From positions 1 to 6,924 of the forward strand of contig CAMETB010000078.1 in assembly GCA_945936265.1 (NCBI GenBank): DNA of 6,924 nt. Reading direction: 5' to 3'. The position numbers and the translations under genes are program-made. Of this stretch, positions 4,793 to 6,924 are shown one piece after another. The stretch comes from an uncultured Clostridia bacterium (GTDB lineage: Bacteria; Bacillota; Clostridia; Oscillospirales; CAG-272). Each line of letters starts with the position of its first letter. The stretch's first letter is position 1. A model generated the notes under the pieces. That model had not been told where the DNA came from. It saw nothing but the letters and a program-made list of their open reading frames with translations, and did no database searches.

Positions 4793-6517
4793 ATGGAAGA
4801 CGCATTCAGTATTTGGTTTTTGATAGGCGCAGCGCTTGTATTCTTTATGCAAGCAGGCTTCGCAATGGTAGAGACGGGCTTTACAAGAGCAAAGAACGCA
4901 GGCAATATCATAATGAAGAACCTGATGGACTTTTGTATAGGAACCGTTATGTTTATGGTCCTCGGTGCAGGGCTTATGCTCGGTGAGGACGCCTTGTTTG
5001 GACTTGTCGGTATTCCGAACATGGACATTTTTGCAAATTTTGCAACTTATGATTGGAGCAACTTTGTATTCAACCTCGTGTTCTGTGCAACGGCGGCAAC
5101 AATAGTTTCCGGCGCTATGGCAGAGAGAACGAAGTTTCTTTCATACTGTATATATTCCGGTGTTATAAGCCTTATAATTTATCCTATCGAGGCTCACTGG
5201 ATCTGGGGCGGCGGCTGGCTCTCAAAACTCGGCTACATAGATTATGCAGGCTCGAGCGCAATACATATGGTCGGCGGTATAGCTGCTCTTATCGGTGCAG
5301 CAATGCTCGGCCCGCGTATCGGAAAATATATAAAGGACGCATCGGGTAAGGTTGTAAAGGTAAACGCAATTCAGGGCCACTCTATACCTCTCGGCGCCCT
5401 CGGTTGCTTCATTTTGTGGTTCGGCTGGTACGGCTTTAACGGTGCTGCCGCAAAGAGCGTTTCCGAACTTGCACAAATTCTTACCACTACCACGATAGCA
5501 CCTGCCGTTGCAACGGTTGTTTGTATGATATACACTTGGCTCAAAAATGGAAAGCCTGATGTTTCAATGTGCTTAAACGCTTCTTTGGCTGGACTTGTCG
5601 GCGTTACCGCAGGCTGCGCAAATGTAGATGCCATAGGCGCAACGATAATAGGTGTAGTTTCGGGTCTTCTGGTTGTATGGGTAGTAAATCTCCTTGATCT
5701 CAAACTCCATGTAGACGACCCCGTAGGTGCGGTTGCGGTTCACTGTGCAAACGGAATCTGGGGAACCATTGCCGCAGGACTTCTCTCAACATCGAGCGCT
5801 TCTGCGGGAGTTGACGGCCCCATATATGCGCTCATTCACGGCACAAGTTTCGGCGCAGGTATGAAAGTACTCGGCATACAGTTCCTGGGTGTTATCTGCA
5901 TAGCCGCATGGACCGTAGTGACAATATATATAACCTTTAAGGTAATAGACAAAACCGTAGGCTTGAGAGTAAGTAAAGAGGAAGAAATCAAGGGACTTGA
6001 TTCTACCGAGCACGGTCTGCCGAGCGCATATGCCGACTTTGTATATGCCGTTGAGAATATCGATTATGCCGACGCTGTAGCGGTAACGGGTGATGTTCCG
6101 GTTGCCGAGGCAGTCGAGGTCAAGGCCGTTCCGACGTTTGAAAAACCCGCAAAGGACGGAGTAAAGTTCACAAAGGTAGAGATCATATGTAAAGAGCGTA
6201 TGCTTGAAACGCTCAAGAACGCGATGACCAATATAGGAATCACGGGTATGACAGTGTCTCACGTAATGGGTTGCGGAGTACAGAAAGGACGCCCCGAGTA
6301 CTACCGTGGCGTAGCCGTAGAGCCCACCTTGCTTCCTAAGATTCAGGTTGACATCGTAGTAAGCAAAGTTCCCGTACGTGAGGTTATAGAAACCGCAAAG
6401 AAAGTTCTTTACACGGGTCACATCGGCGACGGTAAGATATTCGTCTATGACGTTGAAAACGTAGTAAAGGTCCGCACGGGCGAGGAGGGTTACGACGCCC
6501 TTCAGGACGAAGAATAA
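4793..6517 (+). CDS. Ammonium transporter fused to a C-terminal PII (GlnK) domain
   Basis: The 574-residue protein joins an Amt channel (about 1-395, some eleven membrane segments), a linker (about 396-456) and a complete PII domain (about 457-570). The Amt part keeps the gate residues Phe97 and Phe215, Trp138, Asp150 and the pore histidines His158 and His317 (E. coli F107, F215, W148, D160, H168, H318). The position of E. coli Ser219 is alanine. The PII part shows GITGMTVSHVMGCGVQKG, EYYRG, LPKIQVDIVV and the B-loop TGHIGDGKIFV, ending VRTGEE. The residue matching the uridylylated T-loop Tyr51 is Val509, so covalent control by GlnD is not expected. PII trimers block Amt trimers; tethering would give a fixed 3:3 ratio. 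AAGGAG (4775-4780) lies 12 bases before the ATG, longer than usual. Expression probably comes by read-through from glnN. Amt-PII fusions are known in other bacteria. Confidence 0.95.
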   Translation: MEDAFSIWFLIGAALVFFMQAGFAMVETGFTRAKNAGNIIMKNLMDFCIGTVMFMVLGAGLMLGEDALFGLVGIPNMDIFANFATYDWSNFVFNLVFCATAATIVSGAMAERTKFLSYCIYSGVISLIIYPIEAHWIWGGGWLSKLGYIDYAGSSAIHMVGGIAALIGAAMLGPRIGKYIKDASGKVVKVNAIQGHSIPLGALGCFILWFGWYGFNGAAAKSVSELAQILTTTTIAPAVATVVCMIYTWLKNGKPDVSMCLNASLAGLVGVTAGCANVDAIGATIIGVVSGLLVVWVVNLLDLKLHVDDPVGAVAVHCANGIWGTIAAGLLSTSSASAGVDGPIYALIHGTSFGAGMKVLGIQFLGVICIAAWTVVTIYITFKVIDKTVGLRVSKEEEIKGLDSTEHGLPSAYADFVYAVENIDYADAVAVTGDVPVAEAVEVKAVPTFEKPAKDGVKFTKVEIICKERMLETLKNAMTNIGITGMTVSHVMGCGVQKGRPEYYRGVAVEPTLLPKIQVDIVVSKVPVREVIETAKKVLYTGHIGDGKIFVYDVENVVKVRTGEEGYDALQDEE

Positions 6518-6528
6518 ACGGGGCTGTC

Positions 6529-6619
6529 CTACGGGAACCCCCAAAATTCGCGCACTCGTTTCGGGGAACCCCTACTACGGGAACCCCAAAAAGTGTGAAG
6601 CACTTTTTGAGGACCCCTA
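6529..6619. repeat. Two tandem 45-46-nt hairpin-forming units
   Basis: Unit 1 (6529-6574) and unit 2 (6575-6619) both begin CTACGGGAACCCC, have an A-rich then T-rich centre and end in a GGAACCCCTA- or GGACCCCTA-like sequence. In unit 1, CCCC and AAA pair with TTT and GGGG across a mismatch. In unit 2, AAAAAGTG (6588-6595) and CACTTTTT (6601-6608) make a perfect 8-bp stem with loop TGAAG, extended by CCCC/GAGG with one mismatch. Ends are conserved while the centres differ. This looks like a small interspersed palindromic repeat rather than coding sequence; it may also end transcription. Confidence 0.6.
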
Positions 6620-6659
6620 ATTTGACGACACCGAAAAAGTCGGTTTATCCAAAATAAAT

Positions 6660-6691
6660 GGAGGTGGTGTAAAATCCGCCTCCTACTTTTT
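6660..6691 (+). terminator. Likely intrinsic terminator of the glnN-transporter unit
   Basis: GGAGGTGG (6660-6667) and CCGCCTCC (6676-6683) form an 8-bp stem with one T-G pair and an 8-base loop, followed by TAC and TTTTT (6687-6691). It lies 143 bases after the transporter stop codon, beyond the tandem hairpin units. It is the best terminator candidate for plus-strand transcription. Confidence 0.65.
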
Positions 6692-6716
6692 GTACAATGA
6701 GTAAATGAGAAAAATA

Positions 6717-6752
6717 ATAAGGTTGAAATTCTAAAGAATTTCTTCATCTTAT
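6717..6752. repeat. AT-rich interrupted palindrome
   Basis: GAAATTCT (6725-6732) and AGAATTTC (6735-6742) are perfect reverse complements around AA. Outside an internal loop, ATAAG (6717-6721) pairs with CTTAT (6748-6752), giving 13 pairs in all. There is no adjacent gene for it to regulate in the window. Function unknown. Confidence 0.5.
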
Positions 6753-6791
6753 GACTTTTTCGTAGCGTCTTATTCATTCCTCGACGTACTT

Positions 6792-6818
6792 GTAGGGGAC
6801 GGCGTCCCCGACGGTCCG
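6792..6818. repeat. 27-nt GC-rich dyad repeat, copy 1
   Basis: The unit starts GTAGGGGACGGCGTCCCC and ends GACGGTCCG. GGGGAC (6795-6800) and GTCCCC (6804-6809) pair around GGC. It matches copy 2 (6837-6863) at 25 of 27 positions, the two differences falling next to each other in the stem-loop region. Such short GC-rich palindromes behave like REP-type interspersed repeats. Confidence 0.7.
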
Positions 6819-6836
6819 ACAAACAATTTGCACCTC

Positions 6837-6863
6837 GTAGGGACCGGCGTCCCCGACGGTCCG
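6837..6863. repeat. 27-nt GC-rich dyad repeat, copy 2
   Basis: The unit starts GTAGGGACCGGCGTCCCC and ends GACGGTCCG. Here GGGAC (6840-6844) pairs with GTCCC (6849-6853) around CGGC, so the hairpin survives the two base changes relative to copy 1. An 18-base AT-rich spacer separates the copies. Two copies alone do not make a CRISPR array. Confidence 0.7.
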
Positions 6864-6891
6864 TTTGTAAAAAAGTAACGGTTTTTCGTAG

Positions 6892-6911
6892 GGCAGGGGC
6901 TTGCTCCTGCC
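6892..6911. repeat. GC-rich hairpin at the window edge, possibly a related repeat
   Basis: GGCAGGGGC (6892-6900) and GCTCCTGCC (6903-6911) are complementary with one G-T pair, leaving a short loop. It is preceded by TCGTA, the same lead-in as copy 2 of the 27-nt repeat, and may be a different member of the same repeat class. It continues toward the end of the window, so its full extent is unknown. Confidence 0.5.
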
Positions 6912-6924
6912 GCAAGGGAGGCTT

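Larger units (their letters stand above)
6518..6924. other. Non-coding, repeat-rich stretch downstream of the transporter gene
   Basis: These 407 bases contain no open frame with a ribosome binding site or recognisable protein. A 128-codon minus-strand frame here translates repeats into arginine-rich sequence and is judged spurious. The stretch consists of two tandem hairpin units, a likely terminator, an AT-rich palindromic stem, two copies of a 27-nt GC-rich dyad and a related GC-rich hairpin at the window edge. Confidence 0.75.

Noticed and set aside
5786..6544. 252-codon minus-strand frame opposite the transporter's 3' half
   Set aside because: It is a codon-bias shadow of the Amt-PII gene: cysteine- and tyrosine-rich, with no recognisable domain.
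6792..6863. CRISPR array
   Set aside because: There are only two imperfect copies, an 18-base spacer that is too short, and no cas genes. Interspersed palindromic repeats explain it better.
6529..6915. 128-codon minus-strand open frame in the tail
   Set aside because: It translates GC-rich repeats and hairpins into low-complexity basic sequence, resembles no known family and lacks a convincing ribosome binding site.

Overview
The window is a compact nitrogen-assimilation locus from a Gram-positive bacterium, most likely a clostridial (Oscillospirales/Ruminococcaceae-like) anaerobe. Grounds for that assignment: three promoters at or near the sigma-A consensus with 17-bp spacers, AAGGAG or GGAGG ribosome binding sites, a class III glutamine synthetase (GlnN), a glnA gene paired with an ANTAR regulator, and frequent ATA isoleucine codons. 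The species cannot be named from sequence alone.

Layout. Positions 1-423 (minus) hold the first 141 codons of pyrG (CTP synthase), cut by the window edge, with its own promoter and a leader (about 424-521) that can fold. Positions 581-1165 (minus) encode an ANTAR-domain response regulator whose receiver domain has lost the phosphoacceptor aspartate. Upstream of it, also minus, is glnA (class I glutamine synthetase, start 2345). The glnA reading frame has an abnormal 3' end: it overlaps the regulator by 158 nt and lacks the usual C-terminus. A 263-bp intergenic region (2346-2608) holds back-to-back consensus promoters for glnA (minus) and glnN (plus). The glnN leader contains a strong terminator-like hairpin. 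glnN (2609-4696, plus) encodes class III glutamine synthetase. After a UUCG-capped terminator-like hairpin (4731-4767) comes a gene (4793-6517, plus) encoding an ammonium transporter fused to a C-terminal PII/GlnK domain. The last 407 bases have no credible gene. They hold a likely intrinsic terminator (6660-6691), two tandem 45-46-nt hairpin units, an AT-rich long hairpin, two 27-nt GC-rich dyad repeats and one further GC-rich hairpin.

How the parts fit (inference). The transporter brings in ammonium, its tethered PII domain probably gates the pore in response to ATP/ADP/2-oxoglutarate, and two structurally unrelated classes of glutamine synthetase fix the ammonium. CTP synthase is a glutamine consumer, but its own promoter suggests independent control. 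ANTAR proteins act by RNA antitermination, and terminator-like hairpins precede both glnN and the transporter. The local regulator is therefore a plausible controller of both. Short A1/G4-type hexaloops overlap or lie next to these hairpins, but neither leader has a complete canonical dual-hexaloop motif.
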